Origin: Prevotella sp.
Lineage (GTDB): Bacteria > Bacteroidota > Bacteroidia > Bacteroidales > Bacteroidaceae
Assembly: GCA_017428925.1 (NCBI GenBank)
Contig: JAFRPY010000003.1
Location: 1-39,456 of the forward strand
Direction: 5' to 3'
Length of the DNA: 39,456 nucleotides
Below the pieces are notes generated by a model, which saw only the letters and a program-made list of their open reading frames with translations, was not told the origin of the DNA and did no database searches. The position numbers and the translations under genes are program-made. Below, piece by piece: positions 16,203-25,095 of this stretch. Within the stretch, counting starts at the first letter, position 1; each line of letters begins with the position of its first letter.

Positions 16203-16928
16203 ATGAGCATGATTCAACTGCGCGACGTCCACAAGACATATCAGGGCGCTCAACCCCTGCATGTGCTGAAAGGCATCTCGCTCGACATAGAAGAAGGCGA
16301 ACTGGTGAGCATCATGGGTGCTTCGGGTTCGGGCAAGTCAACGCTGCTGAACATCCTGGGTATTCTCGACAACTACAACGAGGGTGAATACCATCTGTCG
16401 GGAACGCTGATTAAGGACCTGAGCGAGACGAAGGCCGCCGAATACCGCAACCGCATGATCGGTTTCATCTTCCAGAGCTTCAATCTCATTGGTTTCAAGA
16501 CGGCCGTCGAGAATGTGGAACTGCCTCTGTTCTATCAGGGGGTGAGCCGCCGCAAACGTCACCAGATGGCAATGGAATACCTTGAACGCTTAGGACTGAA
16601 GGACTGGGCGGAACACTATCCCAACGAACTCTCGGGCGGTCAGCGGCAAAGGGTGGCCATCGCCAGGGCACTGATTACCCGTCCGCAGATTATCCTGGCC
16701 GACGAACCTACCGGAGCATTAGACTCGAAGACGTCGGTGGAAGTAATGGAACTGCTGAAAAAACTCAATAAAGAAGAAGGCATGACCATTGTTGTCGTGA
16801 CGCATGAGAGTGGCGTGGCCAACGAGACCGACAAGATTATCCACATCAAGGACGGCCTGATAGGAACCATTGAAGAAAACATAGACCACAAGGCATCGCC
16901 CTTTGGCATTAATGGCATGATGAAATAA
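16203..16928 (+). CDS. MacB/LolD-type ABC transporter ATP-binding protein
   Basis: 241 residues, a single ATPase domain: Walker A MGASGSGKST, Q-loop IFQSFNLI, signature LSGGQRQRVAIARAL, Walker B ILADEPTGALD and the switch histidine in VVVTHE. This subfamily couples to FtsX-like permeases that export lipoproteins, peptides or antibiotics. ATG 16203 or 16209 could be the start. It is the first gene of a four-gene operon with two permeases and an HlyD-type adaptor. Confidence 0.93.
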   Translation: MSMIQLRDVHKTYQGAQPLHVLKGISLDIEEGELVSIMGASGSGKSTLLNILGILDNYNEGEYHLSGTLIKDLSETKAAEYRNRMIGFIFQSFNLIGFKTAVENVELPLFYQGVSRRKRHQMAMEYLERLGLKDWAEHYPNELSGGQRQRVAIARALITRPQIILADEPTGALDSKTSVEVMELLKKLNKEEGMTIVVVTHESGVANETDKIIHIKDGLIGTIEENIDHKASPFGINGMMK

Positions 16929-16930
16929 TA

Positions 16931-18181
16931 GTGAGAGACATTATCACAGAAATATGGAGTACGGCGCGGCGCAATAAACTGCGCACTGCACTGACAGGCT
17001 TTGCCGTGGCATGGGGAATCTTCATGCTTATCGTGCTGTTGGGTGCAGGCAACGGTCTCATTCATGCACTGATGAAAAACAATGACCGTTTCATCGTGAA
17101 CTCTATGGCTGTCTTTGGCGGTACCACCTCGAAACCTCACAAAGGTATGAAGGAAGGGCGCTATGTGCCGCTCAGGGACAAGGATATTGCCATCACCGAG
17201 ACACAATTTGCGGAGCATATTGACGAGGTGGGGGCACGAGTGTCACAGCAGACCGTTATCAGCATGGGCGAAAATTATATCAGCACGCGGCTCTGCGGCA
17301 TCTATCCCAACCATCAGCAGATAGACAAGATAGACATGCTCTACGGCCGTTTTATCAACAATATTGACCTGAAGGAGAAACGCAAAGTGCTCGTCCTGGG
17401 CGACCAACAGGCCAAGGAACTTACCCGTGACGTATCCTCAATGGTGGGCAAATATCTCAAGGTTGGTGCTTTTGCTTTTCGTGTGGTGGGTATCTTCAAG
17501 GAGTCGCAGAATGGCAATGCCGATGCCATGACGGCCTACACTACACTGGAGACACTTTATGGAAGGAGTAATCAGCCGGAGCGAATCGTCTTTTCTTTCC
17601 ACGGATTGCCCACGATAGAGGCCAACGAAGATTTCGAGAAGGCCTATCGCGGCAAATTGAACAGGTCACACCAGGTGGCTGACGATGATGAGAGCGCACT
17701 ATGGATATGGAATCGCTTTACGCAGAGCCTGCAGATGGAAACGGGTATGAGCATCATCCGCACCGCCCTTTGGATAGTCGGTCTTTTCACGTTGTTGAGC
17801 GGCATTGTGGGGGTATCAAACATCATGCTCATCACCGTGAAAGAGCGCACCCGTGAGTTCGGTATCCGCAAAGCCATAGGTGCCAAACCGTGGTCCATCC
17901 TGAAACTCATCATCATCGAGAGCGTCATTATCACCACTTTCTTCGGATATATCGGAATGGTACTTGGCGTGGCCGCCAACGAATATATGGATGCTACCTT
18001 GGGGCACGACGTCATCGATACCGGACTTTTCCAGACCACGATGTTCGTGGACCCCACGGTGGGTATAGACGTGTGTGTTGAAGCCACAATGGTAATGGTC
18101 ATAGCAGGAACATTGGCCGGACTCATCCCGGCGCTGAAAGCCGCCCGCATCCGTCCCATTGAAGCGTTAAGAGCAGAATGA
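16931..18181 (+). CDS. FtsX/MacB-like ABC permease 1
   Basis: 416 residues from a GTG start 2 bp after the ATPase stop; an in-frame stop just upstream leaves no earlier start, and the N-terminal helix (TALTGFAVAWGIFMLIVLLG) would be lost with a later one. MacB topology: one N-terminal membrane helix, a large periplasmic MacB_PCD-like domain, then three C-terminal helices with the coupling motif KERTREFGIRKAIGAKP. It overlaps the next permease gene by 4 bp (ATGA), so translation is coupled. Confidence 0.9.
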   Translation: MRDIITEIWSTARRNKLRTALTGFAVAWGIFMLIVLLGAGNGLIHALMKNNDRFIVNSMAVFGGTTSKPHKGMKEGRYVPLRDKDIAITETQFAEHIDEVGARVSQQTVISMGENYISTRLCGIYPNHQQIDKIDMLYGRFINNIDLKEKRKVLVLGDQQAKELTRDVSSMVGKYLKVGAFAFRVVGIFKESQNGNADAMTAYTTLETLYGRSNQPERIVFSFHGLPTIEANEDFEKAYRGKLNRSHQVADDDESALWIWNRFTQSLQMETGMSIIRTALWIVGLFTLLSGIVGVSNIMLITVKERTREFGIRKAIGAKPWSILKLIIIESVIITTFFGYIGMVLGVAANEYMDATLGHDVIDTGLFQTTMFVDPTVGIDVCVEATMVMVIAGTLAGLIPALKAARIRPIEALRAE

Positions 18182-19425
18182 AATTTGACATAGATACATA
18201 TCGCGAGATTCTTGACACGCTGACGCGCAACAAGAGCCGGTCGTTCCTTACGGGGTTCGGTGTCTTTTGGGGTGTGTTTATGCTCGTGGTATTGATTGGC
18301 GGTGGAAAGGGACTCAAGGAAATGCTGAACAGCAACTTTGAGGGATTTGCCACCAACACGGGTATGATTTGGAGCCAGCGCACCACCAAGGCCTACAAGG
18401 GTTTCCGCAAAGGACGACAATGGCAGATGGTCTATCAGGACGTGGATCGGCTGCGCCAGCAGGTGCCCGAACTGGAAGTTGTCACGCCTGTGCTTTTTTC
18501 CAATGGCGGCACGGCCTACTATGACGACAAAAAGACCACCATTGCCGTGAATGGCACGATGCCGGAATATGCAAAGGTGAACTCGCCGAAGATATATTTT
18601 GGCCGCTATCTGAACGATATGGACATAGCACAGCACCGTAAGGTGTGCGTCATCGGAAAGAAAACCTACAAGGATCTCTTCACAAATGGTGAAGACCCCT
18701 GTGGCAAGAGCATCCGTATAGACTCTGTTTATTATCAGATTGTGGGCGTGGACTATAATGTCAGTGGTGAAGTCAACTTCGGAGCAGAAGAGGGAACCAC
18801 CGTCATACTGCCACTGACACTGATGCAGCAGACTTATAACCGAGGCAATACCATCGACATGATTGCCGTGACGGGAAGGCCCGGCGTGGTGATGAGCCAA
18901 CTCTCCGACCGTATACGCCAGACCGTGGCAAAGGCCCATCTGGTTGACCCTACTGATGAAACGGCGGTGACCGTATTCAATACAGAGATTCTCTTTCAGT
19001 TGCTCGACAACCTTTTCCGTGGCGTCAACTTCCTGATATGGCTTGTCGGACTGGGCACGTTATTGGCAGGTGCCATCGGTGTGTCGAACATCATGATGGT
19101 AACCGTGCGCGAGCGCACCACCGAGATTGGCATCCGCCGCGCCATAGGAGCCACGCCGCGCACCATCCTCTCGCAGATTGTGATGGAGAGCATCATCCTG
19201 ACGTCGGTGGCGGGTATGAGCGGCATCCTTGTGGGCGTCGCCATCTTGGAAATGCTCGAAAAGGGCAATACCGAGGACGGCATCGTCACCGCCCATTTCC
19301 AGATAGATTTCTGGACCGCCATCCTGGCCGTAACCGTCATCAGCATCATGGGCATCCTGGCCGGTTTGGCTCCCGCCTGGCGCGCCATGAGTATCAAGCC
19401 CGTCGATGCCATGAGGGACGAATAA
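18178..19425 (+). CDS. FtsX/MacB-like ABC permease 2
   Basis: 415 residues with the same layout as permease 1 but clearly diverged: N-terminal helix FLTGFGVFWGVFMLVVLIGG, a periplasmic domain, and three C-terminal helices with VRERTTEIGIRRAIGATP. The two permeases probably form a heterodimer, unlike E. coli MacB, which is a homodimer with its ATPase fused. It is separated from the adaptor gene by 23 bp. Confidence 0.9.
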   Translation: MKFDIDTYREILDTLTRNKSRSFLTGFGVFWGVFMLVVLIGGGKGLKEMLNSNFEGFATNTGMIWSQRTTKAYKGFRKGRQWQMVYQDVDRLRQQVPELEVVTPVLFSNGGTAYYDDKKTTIAVNGTMPEYAKVNSPKIYFGRYLNDMDIAQHRKVCVIGKKTYKDLFTNGEDPCGKSIRIDSVYYQIVGVDYNVSGEVNFGAEEGTTVILPLTLMQQTYNRGNTIDMIAVTGRPGVVMSQLSDRIRQTVAKAHLVDPTDETAVTVFNTEILFQLLDNLFRGVNFLIWLVGLGTLLAGAIGVSNIMMVTVRERTTEIGIRRAIGATPRTILSQIVMESIILTSVAGMSGILVGVAILEMLEKGNTEDGIVTAHFQIDFWTAILAVTVISIMGILAGLAPAWRAMSIKPVDAMRDE

Positions 19426-19448
19426 ATGAAACTATAAAACAAAAAAAT

Positions 19449-20567
19449 ATGAAGAAGTACAGCAAACTGATTGTGGCCGCCATCGTGGCGCTCATTTTCA
19501 TTGGGACATTTGTGTTCTTGTGGCAGAAGTCGCAACCCGAAGAAGTGGTATACAACGAATTCACCCCGAAGATTGACGACGTGCGCAAGACCACCATCGT
19601 GACGGGAAAGATTGAACCTCGCAACGAAGTGAATGTGAAACCCATGGTGAGCGGTATCATCACCCATCTTCTAAAAGAGGCGGGCGACTACGTGCAGGCC
19701 GGAGAAATCATTGCCAAGGTGAAGGTGATTCCCGACATGGGACAGCTCAGCTCGGCCGAGAGCCGCCTGCGATTGGCACAGATTAACCTCGCCCAGGCCA
19801 AGATTGACTTCCAGCGTGAGGAGGAACTGTTCAAGAAAGAGCTGATTAGTGCCGACGAGTTCGAAAAGAAACGTCAGGCGCTGCAACAGGCCCAGCAGGA
19901 AAAAGTCGGAGCCGAAGACAACCTGCAGGTTGTTCGCGACGGTGTCTCCAAAAGCAATGCCAAGGCTTCAAGCACCCTTGTTCGTTCCACCATCAGCGGC
20001 CTTATCCTTGATATTCCCGTCAAGGTGGGTAACTCGGTCATCTTGAGCAATACGTTCAACGACGGTACGACCATCGCCAATGTTGCCAACATGAACGACC
20101 TCATCTTCCGGGGCAACATCGACGAGACCGAAGTGGGACAGCTCGTACAGGGCATGCCCATGAAAATCACCGTCGGTGCGCTGCAAGACCTCACTTTCGA
20201 TGCTGCACTGGAATATGTTTCGCCTAAGGCCGTCGAGAGCAATGGTGCCAACCAGTTCGAGATCAAGGCCGCCGTCCGCGTACTGAAAGGCAGCAAAATC
20301 CGCTCTGGATATAGTGCAAATGCCGAGATTGAGCTTGCACATGTTGAGAAGGCCCTTACCGTTCCCGAGAGCGCTATCGAGTTCAAGGGCGACTCTACCT
20401 TTGTCTATGTCGTAAAAGGTGAAGGCAAGGAAAAGACTTACGAGCAGCGCCAAGTAATCACTGGACTCAGCGATGGCATCAACATTGAAATCAAGAAAGG
20501 ACTCAGTGCCAAGGAAAAGGTGCGCGGTCCCAAGGTTGTGAAAGATACCGAAACCGAAAACCGTTAA
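19449..20567 (+). CDS. HlyD/MacA-like periplasmic adaptor of the efflux pump
   Basis: 372 residues from ATG 19449; the longer open frame starting at 19038 lies inside the permease gene and is not used. An N-terminal membrane anchor (LIVAAIVALIFIGTFVFLW) is followed by the barrel-sandwich half KPMVSGIITHLLKEAGDYVQAGEIIAKV, a coiled-coil hairpin (~95-165) and the second lipoyl half STISGLILDIPVKVGNSV. It would join the inner-membrane permeases to an outer-membrane TolC-type channel, but no TolC gene is in this operon. A perfect hairpin terminator follows. Confidence 0.92.
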   Translation: MKKYSKLIVAAIVALIFIGTFVFLWQKSQPEEVVYNEFTPKIDDVRKTTIVTGKIEPRNEVNVKPMVSGIITHLLKEAGDYVQAGEIIAKVKVIPDMGQLSSAESRLRLAQINLAQAKIDFQREEELFKKELISADEFEKKRQALQQAQQEKVGAEDNLQVVRDGVSKSNAKASSTLVRSTISGLILDIPVKVGNSVILSNTFNDGTTIANVANMNDLIFRGNIDETEVGQLVQGMPMKITVGALQDLTFDAALEYVSPKAVESNGANQFEIKAAVRVLKGSKIRSGYSANAEIELAHVEKALTVPESAIEFKGDSTFVYVVKGEGKEKTYEQRQVITGLSDGINIEIKKGLSAKEKVRGPKVVKDTETENR

Positions 20568-20569
20568 GT

Positions 20570-20592
20570 GTTTTGCGGTGATACCGCAAAAC
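20570..20592. terminator. Bidirectional terminator between convergent genes
   Basis: GTTTTGCGGT (20570-20579) and ACCGCAAAAC (20583-20592) form a perfect 10-bp stem with a 3-base loop, exactly between the adaptor gene (+) and the secreted hydrolase gene (-). Confidence 0.75.
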
Positions 20593-20595
20593 AAA

Positions 20596-21855
20596 TCACC
20601 TCAACAGTTTGCTGACGCCCTGGAACAGACTGTCGAGCACATCGATGACATCATTGGTGACATCTTCTATTAACGTGGCTTTGTTGGTGTCGCGCACCAT
20701 CTGCAAAGCCACCTGCGAGAAGAAGTATGAGGCGGCAGGCGTGTGGGGCCAGTCGTTGATATATTCGGTCTTCACCTCCACGCCTTCCCCTTCCATGAAA
20801 TCAGCCATGCCGTCGGTGCAGAGCACGGGCACCACCTCATCGGCACGCGAGTGGAACAGATAGAGGCGTGTGCGGGGATTAGGCTTCCAAGTGCCAACCA
20901 GCGAGTTTTTCTTGAAGTACGTAAGCATGCGGCGCCCTATCGGTGTTCGCTCGTCCATGATGTCGGGATTGACGAATGCCGACAGTTTTACGCCGTCGCG
21001 GGGATCACCGGGCACCACGTCTTCGGGCGAGACGCTCTCGAGAATCATGTCGTTAATCTCGTTGGTGGAATATTCTTTCGAGAGAATCCATTCGTCATAG
21101 TGGTCGGCCAAGGCGCCGGTAAACATGTCGTGCGGCGTAAGCCCCAGTTGTTCCGTCTCGTTGATGCCACTAAGGATGAGCGGCAACGCACAGGGATAAT
21201 AGCTCACACCCGTTTTCTTCATTTCGCGGTAGATGCCCATCAGGTCGTAAGGTCCGCCGCCAGCGTAGGTATGCAGTATCTTCAGGCGGTCGCTGTATTG
21301 AGTGTCCACCAACCGTTGCACCGCCATTGCAGAATGCGCGCCCTGCGAGTAGCCCATGTTCAGCAGCCTGTCTTCATAGTAATACCCCATTCGCCCCAGC
21401 AGCCGCTTGGCAGCCAGCAGTCCGTCGACGGCACCCTGAGCCGTGATGTCGGGGTTCAGGTAAGCCTGCGGTTTGTCTTCGGTGATGCCAAAGCCATAGT
21501 TGTCCACCGCCACCATAATATATTTGTGCGTAAAACAGATGGCCGCCTCGGCATCCAGTTTGTCGTCGTGCGACGGGCACCCATATTTCAGGCTTGTCGT
21601 GGGATGATTATAGATAATCAGTCCGTTGGCCGTATTCTCTTTCGTGAAGATAGAATGACGCATGACGATGGCTCCCGACAGTGTTGTTGGCGTGACACCA
21701 TCAGGACCAACCGACGTATAGATGAAATTCAGGCGCACAAGCCGCATGTCCATCACCGTGCGATGGATAATGGTCGTGTCGATGATGGCTTCATCGGCCA
21801 TTACGGGCAGAAAGACCACCCAAAACGCCAGTAGGGCAAATATCTTTTTCTTCAT
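20596..21855 (-). CDS. Secreted alpha/beta hydrolase (lipase-like)
   Basis: About 419 residues. The start MKKKIFALLAFWVVFLPVMA gives a clean signal peptide; an in-frame ATG 9 bases upstream (21864) is possible. Alpha/beta hydrolase features: IIYNHPTTS near the oxyanion region, the nucleophile in MGYSQGAHSA, an aspartate in HSRADEVVPV and a histidine in WPHTPAA. The layout recalls the secretory lipases of family PF03583. It probably acts on lipid esters or peptides in the periplasm. It ends at the bidirectional terminator. Confidence 0.75.
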   Translation of the reverse strand: MKKKIFALLAFWVVFLPVMADEAIIDTTIIHRTVMDMRLVRLNFIYTSVGPDGVTPTTLSGAIVMRHSIFTKENTANGLIIYNHPTTSLKYGCPSHDDKLDAEAAICFTHKYIMVAVDNYGFGITEDKPQAYLNPDITAQGAVDGLLAAKRLLGRMGYYYEDRLLNMGYSQGAHSAMAVQRLVDTQYSDRLKILHTYAGGGPYDLMGIYREMKKTGVSYYPCALPLILSGINETEQLGLTPHDMFTGALADHYDEWILSKEYSTNEINDMILESVSPEDVVPGDPRDGVKLSAFVNPDIMDERTPIGRRMLTYFKKNSLVGTWKPNPRTRLYLFHSRADEVVPVLCTDGMADFMEGEGVEVKTEYINDWPHTPAASYFFSQVALQMVRDTNKATLIEDVTNDVIDVLDSLFQGVSKLLR

Positions 21856-21867
21856 TCCGTGCATGAT

Positions 21868-23085
21868 TTAATTGGAATTAGAAGTTAACTCATTATACAA
21901 TAAGTTTCCCTTTACCGTCAACAGATATTTCTGTCGTGGATGGCGGGGCTTGTCAGGATATAATTGGCGGACGTATTTTTCTTTGATTGCAGGATTAAGA
22001 TATACATCCATAAAACTCTCTCGGTTCTTAAGTCCTAATCTTTCAAGCATGTCCTTAATTGACAATTCTTCATTTCCGACAATCAGTACTAACTTCTTAA
22101 TATTCAGATTATTCGTTCTGAACTTGTCGGTAACTTGTCGGGTAGCTTGTCGGGTAACTTGTCGGGTGGTTTCTCCGGCACTTGTCTTGGATTGGTCTTG
22201 AACTTGTTCGGGTGCTGCCAAGTTTGGCTGAACGCTCCATTCCTTTGTCGGGTTTATATGCAGATAGCGGTTGCGCAAATCCCATTGCTCGCCTAACAGC
22301 AGATTACGGAAGAAACGCTCCAAATAGACGGGGGTGTAGTCGATGCCCTTGCGAGCATTCTTATAATTGGCTCTCACCAGTGCATTACGGAAGTACCAAG
22401 AGTGTTTGGCAAAAAGATCGTTCTCCACATCAAATCCTATGGAACGCAAATACTGAATGATAAAGACTGCCGTAGTACGCGTGTTGCCTTCACCAAAGGC
22501 ATGTATCTGCCATAGTCCAGATACGAACTTAGTGATATGGGCAACCATTTCATCGCTACTGAGGCCCTTATAACTGAAATTACGCTCCTGCTCAATGTCA
22601 TAGTCGAGCGCACGCCGCAAATCCTCCCAGTTCAGATAGTTCACGGTGTCACCTTCCAACACCCATTCCCGTTTAGTGATATCATATTTCCGCAACTCAC
22701 CCGCATGCTTCATCACCCCGTCGAAAATACGGCGATGAACAGATATGAAGTTATTCGTAGAGAACTGGAATGTTTTTGTGGACAATATCCTCTTGATATT
22801 CTTCGATGCCTTGTCGGCCTCCTGCTTGTCATCATCACCGGCTTCTCGCGTGGTCTTACCCTCATAATAGCTGTTAAGCAACTCTTCCACTTCGTCGATG
22901 GTGATTTCGCCCTCAATGTTTCGCCGTGCCAATTCGTTCAGGTAGTCCGAGGTCTTTAGGCCGTCAACAGCCTGAAGACCTATTGCCGTGCTCCATTCGT
23001 AAGCGGCCTCGCGCTGTGAGGGCTCACCCTGGCGGATGTACTCATCAAAGTTGATATACCGTTCTTTTCCGTTGCTCTCGCTCAT
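21868..23085 (-). CDS. Fic-family protein with C-terminal winged helix
   Basis: 405 residues. Fic proteins transfer AMP or similar groups from nucleotides to target proteins. The core motif is HAFGEGNTR (His195 to Arg203), matching HxFx(D/E)GN(G/K)R except for Thr in place of Gly. Around it are the usual FSTNNFISVHRRIF and GLWQI helices. I see no clear inhibitory (S/T)xxxE(G/N) motif. Residues ~305-320 are a tetrapeptide repeat (TRQV/TRQA) encoded by 12-bp repeats, followed by a winged-helix-like domain (LSIKDMLERLGLKNRESFMDVYLNPAI). It sits at the edge of an AT-richer island containing restriction genes; a defence or toxin role is possible. Confidence 0.87.
   Translation of the reverse strand: MSESNGKERYINFDEYIRQGEPSQREAAYEWSTAIGLQAVDGLKTSDYLNELARRNIEGEITIDEVEELLNSYYEGKTTREAGDDDKQEADKASKNIKRILSTKTFQFSTNNFISVHRRIFDGVMKHAGELRKYDITKREWVLEGDTVNYLNWEDLRRALDYDIEQERNFSYKGLSSDEMVAHITKFVSGLWQIHAFGEGNTRTTAVFIIQYLRSIGFDVENDLFAKHSWYFRNALVRANYKNARKGIDYTPVYLERFFRNLLLGEQWDLRNRYLHINPTKEWSVQPNLAAPEQVQDQSKTSAGETTRQVTRQATRQVTDKFRTNNLNIKKLVLIVGNEELSIKDMLERLGLKNRESFMDVYLNPAIKEKYVRQLYPDKPRHPRQKYLLTVKGNLLYNELTSNSN
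22123..22168 (-). repeat. In-frame 12-bp tandem repeat in the Fic gene
   Basis: Four near-identical 12-mers (CTTGTCGGGTAA type on the plus strand; the first is one base short) encode TRQV, TRQA, TRQV in the linker between the Fic core and the winged helix. Unit changes would keep the frame. Confidence 0.85.
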
Positions 23086-23129
23086 CTATCAAAAACGTTA
23101 GCCTACACTTAATTGATTCTACAATGTTG

Positions 23130-23137
23130 CAAAGATA
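23130..23137 (-). promoter_or_regulatory. Likely -7 box of the Fic gene
   Basis: TATCTTTG on the minus strand, 44 bp before the Fic ATG. No clear -33 box at the expected distance. Confidence 0.4.
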
Positions 23138-23266
23138 CTGTTTTTCTTGAAAGTAAAGGCCCATAATACACAAAAAAATCATTGTTTTTTCGTTATTACT
23201 TGAATAATGAAATGTGATTATTTGCAAAAATCATGGTACAATATGCTTTGTTTGGATAAAAATGAG

Positions 23267-23274
23267 TAACTTTG
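23267..23274 (+). promoter_or_regulatory. Likely -7 box of the restriction region
   Basis: TAACTTTG precedes the type I remnant; a TTTG at 23247-23250 is only 16 bp away, shorter than usual. It may once have driven the type I gene and now serve the downstream pair. Confidence 0.4.
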
Positions 23275-23316
23275 TAGCATTAACAACAGAATATCCATTA
23301 TGGACAAAGACATTAA

Positions 23317-23532
23317 GTGGGTAATTCAAAAAATCTTATGGAAATACAAATAGAAGGAAACAGACTATATGCGTCCCTCAAGGATAAATGGCTTCAGGTG
23401 AAGCCAGAGGATAAGGTGCGTCAGAAGTATATCTGCCGTTTGGTCAACAACTATAACTTCAACGTTGGCCAGATGGATCAAGAGTTACAGGTAAATAACT
23501 CCCAGCGAGGACAAGGGTCATCTCAAACTTGA
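23317..23532 (+). pseudogene. Remnant of a type I restriction gene (HsdR N-terminal domain)
   Basis: About 71 codons (from GTG 23317 or ATG 23338). The segment LKDKWLQVKPEDKVRQKYIC..LVNNYNF.VGQMDQELQVNNSQRGQG follows the conserved N-terminus of type I restriction proteins, where the family continues KARADI and a nuclease core. Here the similarity stops at RGQG and the frame closes four codons later (SSQT). An ATG at 23300 opens another frame that ends after 17 codons. The remainder of the gene is gone, and a putative type II endonuclease begins 56 bp downstream. The likely reading is a type I locus deleted and replaced by a type II cassette. Confidence 0.7.
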
Positions 23533-23588
23533 AAGAAACAAGGATGAGATAAGGATAATACTATCAGTTCGTAAAATATTAATACCAA

Positions 23589-25088
23589 ATGAAACTTAAT
23601 AAGCATATATTTACAGAAAAAGAGAAACTGTCTGAATTTGACAAATGGATAACTCCTTCTCTTGGTGACATTAAGGATCGCATAGAATTCAAAAATGTCT
23701 TAGCAGAACTGGAGGATGGCTTTAATTCTTTGTCTAATTACACAAATGGTTTTTCTGCATTAGAGACTTGCTCTTCGCATCATATCGCTGAGAACATTAC
23801 TTCCCATATTGGTCAGGTTAATGATATTCAAAGTCATTTGGCAAACGTGTTCAATGCCATTCTCCTATCTACTGGAAAGACTGATAATAATCTGAAATGC
23901 CAATACCCTCTCGTATTAAACAAACTTTATGAAAGTAGAGAGATTCCTGCATGTCAGAACGGAAAACTGACACTTATAAAGATTCCACGTGTTTTTGATT
24001 TGGACAAAGTCATCAAACATTTTGAGACCTTATCAGTCTATCAAGATATGTTAGCTCCACAATTGAAATCATATCTTGACCTGTTGCTAAGTGATGAGCA
24101 ATACGTTTCCCAACTATACTCTCTTGGCACGTCATATTATAAGTTAAAAGATAATGGGCATAGCTCAAATCTTCTGGCTTCAATAGCTATCTTCCAATCG
24201 CGTGGTTCAATTACGGCTAAAGCTGGTCATGAACCAGAACACAAACTTCGTTCCTATATGGCTGATTGGGGCTTAAATGCTGGTACTGACTACAACAATG
24301 ACGATATAGATATTTACGAATTGCTTGGCATTAAAAAGAAAAAGAATGATAAGGCGCGTAAATACGATTTCATTGTACCTTTCCGTTCAAAATCGGAAGG
24401 AAAGAAACTTTTTGTGCAGTGCCAATTCTACGCTGGCGATTCTGGAAGCGTTTCTCATAAAGTTGTAGATCAGACAGATGCCTCTCGTAAGCAAACGCTA
24501 AAGTTTTATCCAAATGCTGTTTTTGTAGAGTACTTGGATGGTGCTGGATATTTCTCTTCTTTGAACGGTGATTTGAAAAAAATGCTGGCAAAGAAGACAA
24601 CCAAGGCTTTCATTCAGGTAAGAACTGCCCCTGTGAAATTCAGACGAGAACTACAGGAGATTGATTTCTTGACACCTCTTGAAATAGAGCATGCCATATT
24701 AGCAGGAAACAATAATGAAGCAAAACTAATAGATTTCTTACAAGAACAAGGATACAACAAGGAAGAGATTTCCAGAAGTCTTGGTGTTTGCAAAGCAGCA
24801 AACCTATTAGCATTTAACAATGATAATTATGCAATAAAGGAGGAGCGCAGAGACATCATTATAAAATACTGTCTCCTTGACTGCATCGCCAATTTTGGCC
24901 ATTCCATAAATGTGACCAAAGAAAAAGGCATACTCTATGTGCCGGGATTCTCGAATAATTGGGGAATGAGCCAAACCAACCTATTAGAAGCTTTCAACAG
25001 AGAATTCCCTGACATTGAGTTGTCTGCAAAAGACATTTTGGAAAAGATTGAGTGGTTGATTGACAACGAATTTGTAATATTGAAATAA
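23589..25088 (+). CDS. Putative type II restriction endonuclease
   Basis: 499 residues, AT-richer than the flanking housekeeping genes. I do not recognise the exact family. Three things support a nuclease: the DNA methyltransferase 7 bp downstream; a possible PD-(D/E)xK-like core with Asp260 in KYDFIVPF followed by KKLFVQCQFYAGDSGS (Gln277 and Gln279 where Glu/Lys are usual); and a following NAVFVEYLDGAGYFSSLNGDL segment that I associate with type II enzymes. The N-terminal ~200 residues are helical. The C-terminus (~365-499) looks like two winged-helix-type modules (NEAKLIDFLQEQGYNKEEISRSLGV; LLEAFNREFPDIELSAKDILEKIEWL), suitable for DNA binding. The recognition site cannot be read from the sequence. 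Confidence 0.6.
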   Translation: MKLNKHIFTEKEKLSEFDKWITPSLGDIKDRIEFKNVLAELEDGFNSLSNYTNGFSALETCSSHHIAENITSHIGQVNDIQSHLANVFNAILLSTGKTDNNLKCQYPLVLNKLYESREIPACQNGKLTLIKIPRVFDLDKVIKHFETLSVYQDMLAPQLKSYLDLLLSDEQYVSQLYSLGTSYYKLKDNGHSSNLLASIAIFQSRGSITAKAGHEPEHKLRSYMADWGLNAGTDYNNDDIDIYELLGIKKKKNDKARKYDFIVPFRSKSEGKKLFVQCQFYAGDSGSVSHKVVDQTDASRKQTLKFYPNAVFVEYLDGAGYFSSLNGDLKKMLAKKTTKAFIQVRTAPVKFRRELQEIDFLTPLEIEHAILAGNNNEAKLIDFLQEQGYNKEEISRSLGVCKAANLLAFNNDNYAIKEERRDIIIKYCLLDCIANFGHSINVTKEKGILYVPGFSNNWGMSQTNLLEAFNREFPDIELSAKDILEKIEWLIDNEFVILK

Positions 25089-25095
25089 GACATAC

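Noticed and set aside
17644-18939. 431-codon ORF antisense to the two permeases
   Set aside because: Spurious open frame opposite two genes with clear domains; its translation has no recognisable fold.
19038-19448. 137-residue N-terminal extension of the adaptor
   Set aside because: It lies within the permease 2 gene in another frame; the real start with a membrane anchor is at 19449.
20743-21834. 363-codon ORF antisense to the secreted hydrolase
   Set aside because: Lies entirely opposite a gene with signal peptide and catalytic triad; His/Val/Arg-rich shadow translation.
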